DNA of 64,000 nucleotides from Halocaridina rubra (Eukaryota; Arthropoda; Malacostraca; Decapoda; Atyidae): contig JAXCGZ010015126.1 of the NCBI GenBank assembly GCA_037179515.1, positions 62,001-126,000 on the forward strand, in the 5' to 3' direction. This document shows positions 23,990 to 35,326 of this stretch, in pieces (position 1 is the stretch's first letter; every line of letters begins with the position of its first letter). The notes beneath the pieces were generated by a model that was not told where the DNA came from, ran no database searches, and was given only the letters and a program-made list of their open reading frames with translations. Both the position numbers and the translations under genes were made by a program.

Positions 23990-26200
23990 TAGAGGGTGCG
24001 TTGAGTGTTATACAGGATTATGCAATAGTATTTCTAAAAATGAATTTAATGACGCTTGTCCTATAATTGAAAAGATACTTATAGTGAAAGATCCTTCGCC
24101 CTGGTTTAATGCTGAAATCAGGCAAGCGAGAAAGAAAAAATGAAAAGCTGAAAATCTCTGCCGAAGGCGACGCACTGATAGTACTAGAAGATCATATAGA
24201 GAGGCAAAAAAATGAATATAATCTATGTACTCGGAGAAGGGAGCGTGATTTTTTTTTGCTTACAAATTAAATGATGCTGGAAAAGATTTAAGTAAAATAT
24301 ACAATATTTTGGATAAATTGATTGGATATATGAAGAAAATAAGACTACCTGATGGTTTAAATGATAGGGAGCTAGCAGATAGATTGCTTAAATATTTTTA
24401 TGAGAAGATTGAAAGGATAATTAGCTTTTCAGGAGGTCCTGTCCAGGGAGTCATGACTGTTCCAGTGTAAGACCATGAATTGAAACTATCCTGTTTTAGG
24501 AGGGTAAGCTTAAATAAAGTCAAAACTATCTTCAGTAATGCCAAGTTAGCATATTGTGATTGTGATCCTTTTCCAATATCTGGTTTTAAGAATAGTACGA
24601 ATCTAGTTTATATACTTATAATTATTATGGAAATAGTAAACCTATGTATTACTAAGAGGATTTTTCCTAAGAGTGACAAGTTGGCGATTGTTAAACCAGT
24701 TGTTAAAGGGGCTCTTGATAGTCAAGCGTTAAGCTCGAATAGACCAGTATAAAATTTATTTCCTATCAAAAACGATAGAATGTGTTATCCTTGAACAACT
24801 TTTGGAATTCCTGCAGGAGAAACAGGTGTTGCCAGATGAACAGTCAGCCTATAGGCGACTATACTCAACAGAGACTGCATTATGTTCAGTAGTAAGCGAT
24901 TTAATTACTTTAATGGATGACGGGCGATGTGGCATCTTGATCCTCTTATATTTGAGTGCTGCCTTTGATACCGTGGTACATGACATGTTAATAACTGATC
25001 TGGAGAATATTGGTATAGAGGGAGAGGCTTTAGAGTTTATGAGAGATTACATTGAAGAAAGAACATATTGTGTACAGATTGGAGAGGAAGTTTCAAAGAA
25101 GAATAGTTTGTTGATAGGATTGTCACAGGGTAGTGTACTGGGACCAATTCTTTTTTTGTATTTATACGATTGAGCTATCGCATATACTAGAGAGACAGTG
25201 TATCTTTTAAGCTTTTTGCTGACGACACTCAGTTTTACCTGACATTTGTTAACACTGAAGACACTACGGTAAAGATAAATGAAGTTTTATCTGATATTAA
25301 AGAATGGATGGACATGAAACAGTTAAAATTGAATAATGATAAGACAGAGTGCTTGATTGTTGGAAAGAGAGGTGAACTCAGAAAGATGGATGTTCATAGT
25401 TTGAATATTGACGGGACTGATGTCGAAGTTAAAGGGTCTGTAAAGGACCTAGGTGTGATATTGGATTGTAGCTTATCTATGAAAGAAAAAATTGATAAAA
25501 CAGTAAGAGTGGCTAATTACCATCTGAGAAATATTAGTTTTGTAAAGAAATATATTGATGTATCTTCAGTGAGGAAATTAATCAACAATCATGTCATCAG
25601 TAGACTAGATTATTGTAATTCGTTGTATAACGGTTTGCCGAATTGTCTCTTGAGGAAGTTACATGTCATGAATAGGGCTGCAAGATTAATAAAAGGCACG
25701 GCATCACGTGATAAAATTACTCCAGTAGTGATGCAACTTCATTGGTTACCTATCAAAGCCAGAATTATTTTCAAGATTTGTGTAATGGTATATCAAGCCA
25801 TCAAACATGAACAGCCAGATTATATAAGGAAACTATTGCATGATTTTCAACCTGGAACAGTGGTGACTCAGATGCAGTGATGACCCCTTCATGCTAGATG
25901 AACCAAGATGTAACCTAGAATTAGGTTTTAGAATATTCAAGATTTCGGCACCGAGATTTTATAATCGCCTTCCTAAGGAGATTAAGGAATGTTTTAATGT
26001 TGATACTTTCAAGAGGAACTAAAAACGCATCTCTTTGGCGACTGCTATACTTCTGAAATATAAGTGACAGTTACAAAGTTTGAGTATGAATACACTAAGG
26101 TGCGACTCCCAGAGCGCTTTATAGACGGAGCGGAGTCGAGAAACAAACACCGGCTAAAGTCTCTGCTATTTAAGGCAGAAAGAAAGAAAAAAATCAAGTT
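23990..26200 (+). mobile_element. Decayed Jockey-superfamily LINE
   Basis: The plus-strand translation holds a pre-RT linker (PSPWFNAEIRQARK near 24.09 kb), then reverse transcriptase pieces: LPDEQSAYRRLYSTETAL, AAFDTVVHDMLITDL, LSQGSVLGPILF at 25.13 kb, FADDTQFYLTF at about 25.22 kb and DYCNSLYNGLPN. The C-terminal RAARLIKGT and LHWLPIKARI blocks are of the L2/Crack/Daphne type. Stops and frameshifts (near 24.21, 24.75, 25.17 and 25.88 kb) separate the blocks. A 3' UTR with gctaaagtctctgctattta leads to an A-rich end at about 26.20 kb. Confidence 0.82.
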
Positions 26201-26539
26201 ATAAATTTTCAAGCATAAAGTACTTGCGAAGCACTTTTCGATCTTTAATCTAAACTTTCCATGATACGAAATATTAAATAAATATAAAACACTTACTGTA
26301 AATCACCGATATCTCGGGAACACCAACCACGAAGTACCAACAATGAATAAAAGAATGGACGTCTACTTCCTTCCACTAATTATAACCAACTACTAAGGAA
26401 ATGCATTCAGAGACCCAAAAGGTGACTTCGTGACGTCATCAGTTAACTACTTTATCAACGATTTATTGGCTGTGTAACACAAGCACTGTGTTAGATGAAT
26501 AATCATAGGTCGACAAAGTACAATAGTTAAAATATTAAA

Positions 26540-26820
26540 AAGATAAGAAAAATAATTCATCGTTCTTCTTCTTCTTCTTCCTCTATTTGCGTTCCCATTT
26601 TCATATGGGGTCGCATCTCTTCACTAGTCGTCTCCACTGGTTCCGGTCCATCACTTGCTCCTCCCCCAGCTGTCTCTCTCTGAGATCCTCCTTCAGTCGG
26701 TCCTTCCACCGTAGTTTAGGTCTTTCTCGTCTACGTCTGCCCTGCACGTCCATCTCCATCACTCTCACACCCACGTAGTCTTCTTCTCTCCTCTTCACAT
26801 GACCGAACCACTGTAATTGA
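26540..26820 (-). mobile_element. RTE-like LINE 3' fragment with (GAA)n tail
   Basis: Minus-strand frame with RRREEDYVGVR-like start, GRRRRERPKLRWKDRLKEDL and DRNQWRRLVKRC, the recurrent C-terminus of endonuclease/reverse transcriptase LINEs of the RTE group. It ends in (GAA)n on the coding strand, the likely 3' tail. Confidence 0.7.
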
Positions 26821-26837
26821 TCGTTAATTGATCGTTA

Positions 26838-27050
26838 TTTGGGAATCATTGGGTTTGCTGTTCTTTACATGGGAATCATATGGGTTCGCTGTTCTTCACA
26901 TGGGAATCATTGGGTTGGCCATTCTTTACATGTGAATCATTGGGTTCGCTGTTCTTTACATGGGAAGCATTGGGTTCGCTGTTCTTTACATGTGAATCAT
27001 TGGGTTCGCTATTTTTGACATGGAGATATTGGGTTCGATAATCTTGACAT
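26838..27050. repeat. 30-bp minisatellite, about seven units
   Basis: Consensus attgggttcgctgttcttta plus catgggaatc. Units differ by one to three bases, and the last two are more diverged. No transposon ends seen around it. Confidence 0.85.
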
Positions 27051-27059
27051 GATCCTAAT

Positions 27060-27475
27060 ATTTTTATGTTTATAACTGTAGTTTTATTTTTTTACAATGA
27101 GAACTTATAGTGCAGTATTTTTTCTATGGATTATGTACTGTACTGAATGTTCTTTTGCCTCTCCAGACTCACCTGCCCCTGTCTCCTCAGCAGCTGCCTC
27201 CCCAGCTTCCTCGTAATAAGACAGTCTTTCCCTCCTTATGCAAGCAAACCACAAGAGTAGAGCGGTTCAGTACCTACAGTTTTGTACTATGCATAATTAT
27301 TGTAGTGTCAAACAGTACAGATATATTTATGTATATAAGTGTTGTCTTATTATACAGTGCCTGTATCTAACAATGATAATTTTTAAGGTTTACAATATTA
27401 TTAAGTAAGGGCAGTAGGGGAGTAGGCATTATGAAGCGACACAGGTTGTGGAAGAGCCGGGGGGATGGGCTGTGA
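27060..27475. other. Unique-looking stretch
   Basis: Contains ctccccagcttcctcg-type CT-rich sequence and short frames but no phase-matched exon pair. I see nothing that can be named. Confidence 0.4.
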
Positions 27476-27477
27476 TT

Positions 27478-27800
27478 AACTAATTGTATTTACGGGAAAG
27501 AGCCCAAAGCTCGTATCTTCCCGTCTCCTGGTCGGTTCCATTTTATACTTAGGATACTTATCATACCTGTCCTTAAAACTATGGATTGAGATAGCATTAA
27601 CTACCTCCTCGCTTAGCGAATTCCAATTATCAACTACTCTTACACTGAAAAAGTATTTCCTTACATCCTGCAAAGAAGTTTTCTTACGAAGTTTCAAACT
27701 ATGACCTCTAGTTCTAGAGCCAGCCATATCAAAATATCGATCCCTATCCACTCTGCCATCTGAACGGTCGCAAGCTCTCTCGTCATTGCCCATAGAACGA
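27478..27800 (-). mobile_element. CR1-like LINE 3' fragment
   Basis: Same subfamily as the insertion in the copia element: RYFDMAGSRTRGHSLKL, VVDNWNSLSEEVVNAI, then SFKDRYDKYPKYKMEP. It ends upstream (near 27.80 kb) in sequence not found in the other copy. Confidence 0.85.
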
Positions 27801-28031
27801 AGTAATCCCCGTATTGCTTCTTTTTTATGTCGGCTTAACCCCCCCCCCCCCATTGGGGAAACAGCCAAGGTAGATAGATAGATAAAAATCCATTTTCAAA
27901 ATAATAATAATGCAAAATACAAAGGCCGGCCTCAATTCTTGGTAAAAATAGAAGAAGAAGATGTAGTCTCTTCAGCAAAACAGCTGATAATCCGGGTTGT
28001 GACTTGTTTCTCTCCAGGAATAGAGTTAAAT

Positions 28032-28076
28032 ATGTCCCTTCTCTCGCATATCGCTCGTGGATCAAGGAAGCTGAAG
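28032..28076 (+). CDS. NDUFV3: NDUFV3-like exon 1 (start codon)
   Basis: Fifteen codons, ATG at 28032, donor AAG|gtaata. An acceptor-like tttctctccag at about 28.02 kb suggests that a 5' UTR intron precedes it. Confidence 0.75.
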
Positions 28077-28200
28077 GTAATAATAGTGATATTTATTAAT
28101 ATTAATGTTTGAATTTTCTTTTATTCTGTTTATTTGGTGATTTTATTGGAAAGAAGTTGGGTTTCCGGTGCAACCGTCTAGTAGTGCATTTATTTATATT

Positions 28201-28269
<69 letters not shown>

Positions 28270-28312
28270 TGCAATTCGTTTCTTGCACTATGCCACAAAC
28301 TTAATTTTAGTA

Positions 28313-28391
<79 letters not shown>

Positions 28392-30925
28392 GTTAATGCT
28401 ATCTCAGTCCATAGTTTTTAGGACAGGTATGATAAGTATCCTAAGTAGAAAATGGAACCGATCAGGAGACGGGAAGATACGAGCTTTGGGCTCTTTACCG
28501 TAAACACAATTAGGTAATCACACTTGCAATACATTAATTTGGGTGTATTTTTTTTTTTTTTATTTCCAGTTAAGAAAAAAAAATCGTGAAATTTATAAGG
28601 CAAATGTTACTTTCACTCACACCCCAAAGAGTGAAATGAAAATTAAAAAGAAAAACCACTTGAAAAGGTAGTAGTCATCGTCGTGGACGGACGTGTTCTC
28701 TCGGATCTCCGTTTCATGGATATAAGTAGGTGTTTGTAAACACACTGTGGTGTGTTTATACTCACCGATATGAAGTCTAAGTGTTATATATGTCATATAT
28801 AACACTCAGTCAAAAAATGAGTTGGTAAAGTAAAGTATTGTGTTTTGGTTGCTTCAGATATTTTTCAGTGTCTTATGAACTATTATATTAATAGCTTAGG
28901 TTTGATTAGTTCATTTTTCAGTTAAGAAAAGAGTTGATAATTTAAATGATTGTTTTTAAGTTGTTTTAGGTATTTTTATTGCATTATGAAAATTATTGTA
29001 ATAATAGGTCAAGTTTTGGTAAGGTTAGTATCATTAGTTCATCCCCATTTAAGAAACAAGTTGATGAATATAAGTAATGGTTCTAAGTTGTTTTAGATAT
29101 ATATTGTCATTGTTTTGTAATTTTGGATCACTTATGCCGCATATAGATGAGTAAAATGTGTTGGCTACATTTGAAAGCAAAGAAATGTTGGTGTGGTAAT
29201 ATCATGCTGTGCACAACTTGACCTCCAATTGGCAAGGAGAATGTCAGGAATGAAGGGCTAGCCAGGCCTTCATTTCCCTAGTAAATGGGATGGGTGGACA
29301 TGGGAGAGGAATCTTGCCTGCTACTTAATACCTCCTGATACAGTTGCCGCGAGATGAAGCAGCAGGAGTAAACAAGATGCGGCTGTCGGACCTCACGGCA
29401 GAAGATCCTTTCCCACTTCGCCTGTGGGTGACCAAGTTGGATGGGTGGGCGGTATTATGGCAGCCCTTGTCCCCAAGGAGCTAAGAGGAGTTATGGAAGT
29501 ATATTAGCTTCTTGTTAATGTGTGCTTTGACTTGGTCATCCCCCTTATAAAGAGGATAGGGGGCATAGTGTATGTTGTTGCTTTATATATTCTGTATATA
29601 ATAATGAACTTTCTCAACAGGTTGAAGCAATCTTATTCAACCCTCAGACTCAAGGCTATTGTTCTGGCACTGCCAAACCACCACCTGCCAAAACAGCTGC
29701 TAAACCTACATCCACCCCCAAGGCTAAGCCTGCAGACACAGCAAAACCTCCTCCTTCATCAGCTGCAGCTGCTTCTAAGCCCCCACCAGCTGCTGCTTCT
29801 AAATCAACAGCTTCAGCAGCAAGTAGTTTTGCTTACAACTCACCTGCTACCCCAGTTGATCCTGGCCAGCGTGAGTATTGCAGATTCTGTTATAGAGAAG
29901 TAAGAATTATTCATTAGGTAGACAGATTGAGTCACCTACTCTCATTATAAATGTATAGTATATCATTTGAATAGTGTTGAAATAGATGGTAATGGATTAT
30001 TATTTATTATTACAAAATTCTCCTCGGTCACAACTCAGATTTTTTTTTTTTCACCATGATTGCCATATCCTGTTGAAGCTAGAATGTTCACTGAACATGA
30101 AAAGGGATGTAGCTGGGCTGCATCTTATCCAGAACATCCTCATCCCATCCGTCAGCTAAGTTGTACATGTATAGACAGTGGCTGCAATCCCCCTTATGTA
30201 GAGTGCTGCTGAGACAAAGCACACATTTACCTGAAGTTAATGTACCTTGGGATGAAGGGCTGCCACAGTTCACCACTACCACCTTGCTTAGGCCATCCAC
30301 TGGGTAAATTGGGGTGGATCTTTTGCCGTGAGACCCTACAGCTACAGTTATTGTGTAGCAAGGGAAAAAAGTAAGAAAGGGATTGCGAACCTTACTTTTC
30401 TCTTTCTTTAATGGTCAGCTATTGCAATACGCAGCGAGTACGAGTGCAGAATTCGTTCTCTACTGCTAAGGATAATACAGTGAGCCATCTGTATGCCATC
30501 GTTGCGTATTTCTTGAGCAGTAAGTTACCTTTCATTAATTCACTGAGCCTGTCATGGGAGAGGAATCGAGCCTTCTAATTAATACCTTCTGATACAGTCT
30601 CCCAAAAGTTACAGATTTTCCGATTTAGAGTTCGAGTCGAGCATCAGGTTGGAATCAGTCATCACCCCTCTACATGGTTACACAGCTACTCTTACACTTG
30701 TGGGTTATCAGCCCCAGCATTATGGTGAAAAAGAGTAAGTATATTGACGAATATTCAGTAAAACTTGACTATTTCCCGGCAGCTGTGGGTCCTGGCGCAA
30801 GCAAGACGGGGGACTACCCTAATACAGAGTACTACACCTACAACAAAATGAGCTACTTTGACCTTGAAGTCGAGATGGGAAAAGATCGCATTCCCCAACC
30901 TTCTGCAGATAATGGACATTTTTAA
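28032..30925 (+). CDS. NDUFV3: NDUFV3-like subunit of mitochondrial complex I
   Basis: Three exons, 28032-28076, 29621-29870 and 30783-30925, join in phase (0, then 1) to give a 145-residue protein. Exon 1 begins MSLLSHIARGSRKLK, a basic start compatible with mitochondrial import. Exon 2 begins VEAILFNPQTQGY and then is rich in Pro, Ala, Lys and Thr. Exon 3 carries the conserved tail GDYPNTEYYTYNKMSYFDLEV cut here to its key points: YPNTEYYTY, SYFDLEVEM and RIPQPSA. This matches the C-terminus of vertebrate NDUFV3 (the 9-10 kDa flavoprotein-3 subunit), which sits beside NDUFV1/NDUFV2 in the NADH-oxidising arm. An AATAAA signal lies 66 bases after the stop. The gene lies between the two copies of the autophagy-receptor tail, on the opposite strand. 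Confidence 0.85.
28202..28386. repeat. (CT)n tracts followed by (CA)n, NDUFV3 intron 1
   Basis: CT tract 28202-28264, spacer, second CT tract about 28315-28352, then CA to 28386. The spacer ends resemble each other slightly. Confidence 0.95.
28400..28520 (+). mobile_element. CR1-like LINE extreme 3' end
   Basis: Same subfamily as 16.2 and 27.5 kb but on the plus strand: ggacaggtatgataagtatc, aatggaaccgatcaggagac and cgagctttgggctctttac. Only the last 110 bases are present. Confidence 0.75.
29221..29560 (-). repeat. Repeat family B, long minus-strand copy
   Basis: Ends with caaggagctaagaggagtta, gtgtgctttgacttggtca and cccttataaagagg. The head side adds about 130 bases (cctgatacagttgccgcgag) that also occur near 30.59 kb, which suggests that the full family is longer than the usual copies. 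Confidence 0.6.
29621..29870 (+). CDS. NDUFV3: NDUFV3-like exon 2, Pro/Ala/Lys-rich
   Basis: Acceptor ctcaacag, donor CCAGC|gtgagt, 250 bases, ends in phase 1. It encodes the variable linker; lysines alternate with AKPPP and KPTST motifs. Confidence 0.8.
30170..30345 (+). repeat. Repeat family B copy in NDUFV3 intron 2
   Basis: gtggctgcaatcccccttatg, gctgagacaaagcacac and ggccatccactgggtaaatt mark it. Confidence 0.6.
30783..30925 (+). CDS. NDUFV3: NDUFV3-like exon 3, conserved C-terminus
   Basis: Acceptor tttcccggcag; two bases complete a Pro codon, then 46 residues and TAA. This is the most conserved part of the protein and the main basis for the gene name. Confidence 0.85.
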
Positions 30926-30990
30926 GATTTTCAAGTGTTCTAAGTAAAATTGTAATTTACTGTATGTATAATGCTTTCAAGTGCTATAAT

Positions 30991-30996
30991 AATAAA
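30991..30996 (+). promoter_or_regulatory. Polyadenylation signal of the NDUFV3-like gene
   Basis: AATAAA 66 bases downstream of the stop, embedded in ataataataaataagg. Confidence 0.65.
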
Positions 30997-31134
30997 TAAG
31001 GACTATACATATATATATATTTTAATTCAAATACATAAGCAGTGATGAAGTTATATTTGTATGTTGTATCAAGTGAATATTTCTGCGTGAAACAATGTAA
31101 CTTGTACAGTATTCATAAGTACATACAAGCATAT

Positions 31135-31260
31135 ACAATACAATGGTTGCAGTTCCCTTTGTAAAGGGGGTGGCCGAGTCAAAACATACATTAATAAGAC
31201 GTTTATATTTGTCATCACTCCCTTAGCTCCTTGAGTTGGACAGAAATGGCATTGAATGCT
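31135..31260 (+). repeat. Repeat family B copy
   Basis: gttgcagttccctttgtaaagg, gtggccgagtcaaaacatac, ctcccttagctccttg. Confidence 0.55.
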
Positions 31261-31289
31261 TCTAGTTTTTTGTTTTGTTTTTTTTTCTT

Positions 31290-31425
31290 TTTCATTATTA
31301 ATCCCCAATCAGATGGACTCAAACAGGTTGGAGGAGGAGAATTCAACATGGATACTCTGCATTGGGTTTGAATGCGAAATTATCACTTAAGAGTCGAATG
31401 CTTTAACCACAGCGACACCACAGTT
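31290..31425 (-). repeat. Repeat family A, minus-strand copy
   Basis: Tail attattaatccccaatcag, head gctttaaccacagcgacacc. Confidence 0.55.
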
Positions 31426-31589
31426 CCCAATATTTCTGCTTAATCTGGAGAGCTTCCCAAATGTTTCTTATAAGCCCTGCAAATACTTTATTTTGGTTTT
31501 GGCTAGATGCCACTTCTGGCATCAGTCCTCTCTATATAGCTAACTGAAAAAAAAAAATAGTTGTCCACAAAAAGGAGAAAAGCACCATT

Positions 31590-31860
31590 TTGTGTCACAA
31601 TTAGTCCCCATTTGAATGGGGATGGACAGACATGTTGGAATTGGAGAAGTATGACTGAACGCCCTTCCTGTCACCATGCAATGGAATCAAACAAAGATAC
31701 GTCACTTCCTGACTCTAGCGCTCTGCACTCCCCAAGCACATTTTGGAGCTGGAGGTTTAAGGTTGGACGCGCTTCCTAATGCTTTGTGGTGTGATCAAAT
31801 CCATGTCAGTCACATGCAGACTCGTGCACTATACCACTGAATTACCGAGGCTAAATGCCC
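31590..31860 (-). repeat. Repeat family A, minus-strand copies in tandem
   Basis: A copy with tagtccccatttgaatgggg is followed by at least one more middle/head (gctggaggtttaaggttgg, then ctataccactgaattacc) and a trace of a third near 31.86-31.93 kb. Confidence 0.5.
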
Positions 31861-32460
31861 TTCTTAACATTCCGCAGCGGCACCTGCTACGATTGGTTTC
31901 AAGCTCGTAAACTCAACCTCTGAGCTACTACAGCCACCACAAGAACAAGGAAATAAACAGACACTTATTCTGCATCAATCTATTTATTAATGCAATATAT
32001 CGGTGTATATATCAGTATATTATCAGACATAACGTATAAGATTGACTAACTGCATTGAGTTTATATGCTGTATTTGTTAAGTGAATATTGCAAGCATATT
32101 TTAAAGACATCATAAGTAGACACGAATTGTTAACATGCAGCTTCAGATGGTAAGGAAGCCCTTCCATGAAAATGTACGAAAAGTATTGCTATATTTCGGG
32201 TCTTAGCTGGATCCCTTTTCGAGCAAGTGAACACCACTATATGAGGATACATCAAAAAGATCACGGAACTTTTCCAAAAATTGTTTATTTAACTGAAGTG
32301 AGCAAACACAAAGCACTTATTTTTCAATGTTTCCACCCATTTAAGCATTCTCTGTAGAACTCAGCAGTCCTCTCTCGAAACAACATGTTTACGGCATTTA
32401 TAACTTCATTCATGTTTTCAAAGCAGGCTCCTTTGAAAAGAGGAAGAAGTCTGATGGGGC

Positions 32461-33088
32461 AAGATCTGGACTGTAATGCGGGTAAGATAGCACATCCCAT
32501 TGGAACTTTCGAATCACATCCTTCGCAACTCTTGCAGAATGTGCTGGTGCATTGTCATGGTAAAAGAGGATTCGACCATGCAGCTTTCTTCGCCGTTTTT
32601 TTGACCAATGCTGCCCTCAGTTTCTTTAAAGCTCATGCATAGTAAGGTCCATTAACAGTTCTTTTTCCTTAAAGAAAGTCCACAAGTATAACTCCTTCTG
32701 AATCCCAGAACATGGTGGCCATCACCTTCTGAACTGACCTTTCAGATTTGAACTAGACTGGTCCAGTTGATCCAAGATCTGGACTGTAATGCGGGCAAGA
32801 TAGCACATCCCATTGGAACTTTCGAATCACATCCTTCGCACCTCTTGCAGAATGTGCTGGTGCATTGTCATGGTAAAAGAGGATTCGACCATGCAGCTTT
32901 CTTCGCCGTTTTTTTGACCAATGCCGCCCTCAGTTTCTTTAAAGCTCATGCATAGTAAGGTCCATTAACAGTTCTTTTTCCTTAAAGAAAGTCCACAAGT
33001 ATCACTCCTTCTGAATCCCAGAACATGGTGGCCATCACCTTCTGAACTGACCTTCCAGATTTGAACTTGACTGGTCCAGTTGATCCAC
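32461..33088. repeat. 313-bp tandem duplication inside the mariner transposase
   Basis: aagatctggactgtaatgcg recurs at 32461 and 32774, and the two units are almost identical. The unit covers the transposase from about SGRSVQKVMATMFWDSEG to SPDL, so the second catalytic Asp is present twice. High identity means that the duplication came long after transposase decay began, or is recent. Confidence 0.9.
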
Positions 33089-33154
33089 GCAAAAGCCTGT
33101 GTTTAGTTTCAAGATCACACTGGTATATCCAGGTCTCATCGCCCGTAAAAATCT

Positions 33155-33345
33155 CTCTGGCTAGTACAGTGGTAACGCACTGGCTTTGCATTCACGAGGT
33201 CCAGAGATCGGTTCCCGTCTAAGACCGAGAGTTTAAGCTGTTCACTGGCAGATTACTGCTGTGGCTAACATTCTGAAGATGGATATTGGAACTGAACTGA
33301 AACCCAGCAACCTTTACCTTGACCTTTACTTATAAGTGTACTCCT
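33155..33345 (+). repeat. tRNA-derived SINE inserted in the mariner
   Basis: A box-like tggctagtacagtggtaacg, then ctggctttgcattcacgag, B box-like agatcggttcccgtc, then a non-tRNA part ending in ccagcaacctttaccttgac. It separates two parts of the transposase frame. Confidence 0.65.
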
Positions 33346-34065
33346 AGATTAGCAACAGAATACCCATTGTATAATGGAAATAAAGGTTTATACATTGCCA
33401 TTGAGGGATCAGTTCGAAGAATCAGATGGTTTGAGCGCAACACTTTTAGGACCCATCGCACAAAAAGATTGCGGAGTCCCAGATCTTCATGCAAAATTAA
33501 ATTTACTGAGCCGTAGCAAATTTCCAGGACCAAAGCTATTTGATTAATTGTTGTTCTTGTATCTTCTTCAATAGGATTTATAACCGCATCAATTAATTCA
33601 TCCTTTTCCGATTTTCTTGGTCTCAGCCAGAGGATCATCTTCCAGGTCTTCCCTGCTTTCTTGGAATCACTGAATTCACTTGTAGATGACTGTTTTCTCT
33701 GAAGCTTTATCGCCATAAGCTCTCTGCAAAGCCTCAATAATCTGCATCCCCTTCCATACGAGTTTCATCAAGAAGTTAATGTTCTCTCTTATCTCAAAAC
33801 TGCTAATTTCCATGGTTCACGAAAGCAAGTTTTTTTATGAGGGTCCTCACTGCAACAGTCACTGTGTAACTGACAGCGAGCTAAGGTCTCAGTGACGCGT
33901 GCTACCTGCTTGCATTCAAGCAATGGCAGTATTCTGCGAACTTTTTATTTGCCCTTGTATATTCCATGAGTACTGCTATATTTTGGCTCCTAACTGGACT
34001 CCATTTGAGCATAAAAGACTTCCTCTATATTTCAGGTTTTAACTGGACCCCCTCACAAGCACAAG

Positions 34066-35177
34066 TGAGTATGCCTGCAACATTTAGGGTTCAGTTACTT
34101 GATATATAGCACTACTATTCATATATTGTTGCAATGATGGGCTTCCTTACTACTTATACCATGTGTGTCAACATATAAATTTTTAGATAAATATCTATAA
34201 TGTGTACATACAGTTCAAGAAGAAATCCAGGAAAATCAATCATATATGCTTCAAGAAGGAAAAGATTAAACATAAATTTCACTGAGAAAGAAGTTACTGT
34301 AAACAATTATATATTCCGAAGCTTTGCACCATTAATAAACAAAATATGGTAGACTACATATATAAATATTTAAAAGACTGATTTGCATGAATACACACAA
34401 GAGATACTCAGATTATATATATTCAGTATTCCTGAATTTTCTATATATTTCAGTATGTCATTTAACCATTTATACTAGAACGCAACAGCATTTACATCTA
34501 AAGTTTTTGAATGACAGAACCTTATTTCTGCACAGTTTCTTTTTAATAAAATAATAAATTGGAGTTATTCCCAGTATGAATGCATTGCCTTAGAAAGCCA
34601 CAAACTTCTTTGCCAAAGAAGCACCATTTTGTCATAACGAGTCCTCATTCAAAAGGGGGCAGACACAGATTGGAGCGACGGGATTAAGGCTGGATGCCCT
34701 GACGCCCCGTGGTGACATCAAACCCGCTACGTCGCTTGTTTGTCATTTATTTAAATTTGGGAACATTCGTGCCAGAGAAGAGGATTCCTTTTGCATAAAA
34801 AATTTGGGACTGTCAACAAAATGCATCAAATGAATGATAGCTAAAATAAAATAAAAGGTTCAAAACAACTATTCCAGTATTCTGTAAGGAACTAAAAAGT
34901 GAAGAAATACTGTAAGAAACTAAAAATTAATTATTAATTAACTGAATTTCAGTATGTTACGTTCATAATTAAACTGCATTTAAATTTTTCATAAGAAACT
35001 AACATTGAAGAATTAACAAAATGAACTACATTTCAGTACATTGTTCCTAATCAAACTAAAAAGAAGAGTGAAAAACTTAAATCAATAATGAAGAATTATT
35101 TATATTTTTTTCACATATGAAATTAAAATGAACTGAATTACTCTCATCTTCTGTTCCTCTGAATAAACTGATTATTA
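34066..35177. other. AT-rich intergenic stretch
   Basis: No genes seen. A minus-strand family A copy lies at about 34625-34735 (gtcctcattcaaaaggggg ... ggctggatgccctgac). Confidence 0.5.
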
Positions 35178-35326
35178 GGTGTCAAAATTAATCCCCATTC
35201 GAATGGGGTGGACACAGAAATATTGAAGCTAGGAGGAGATTATGGATAGATGCCTATTCTAACTTCCCTCAGTGGTATTAAACCCACTAAATCGCCTGTT
35301 CCTAAAAAAAAAAAAAAAAAAAAAAT
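35178..35326 (-). repeat. Repeat family A copy followed by poly(A)
   Basis: ttaatccccattcgaatggg at the left, cacagaaatattgaagct, then ctaaatcgcctgttcc and about 21 A. The head is truncated at the A tract. Confidence 0.55.

Larger units (their letters stand above)
32240..33960 (-). mobile_element. Mariner-like DNA transposon, inactivated
   Basis: About 1.7 kb; after removing an internal duplication and a SINE it would be about 1.2 kb, normal for mariner. The left end atgaggatacatcaaaaaga and the complement of the right end near 33.95 kb align as diverged inverted repeats next to TA. Minus-strand coding blocks: an N-terminal helix-turn-helix region (33.74-33.35 kb), FTGDETWIYQCD with the first catalytic Asp (about 33.14 kb), YHDNAPAHSARVAKD with the second, and HYSPDLAPSDFFLFP with the third, 34 residues on (DD34D). 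Frameshifts, the duplication and the SINE make it non-functional. Confidence 0.88.

Noticed and set aside
30455..30560. Possible extra NDUFV3 exon
   Set aside because: No phase-compatible acceptor/donor pair; the 29870-30783 join is already in frame and gives the conserved tail.
30674..30925. 83-residue frame starting at 30674
   Set aside because: The part before 30783 is intron of the NDUFV3-like gene; an intact acceptor and phase match place the exon start at 30783.
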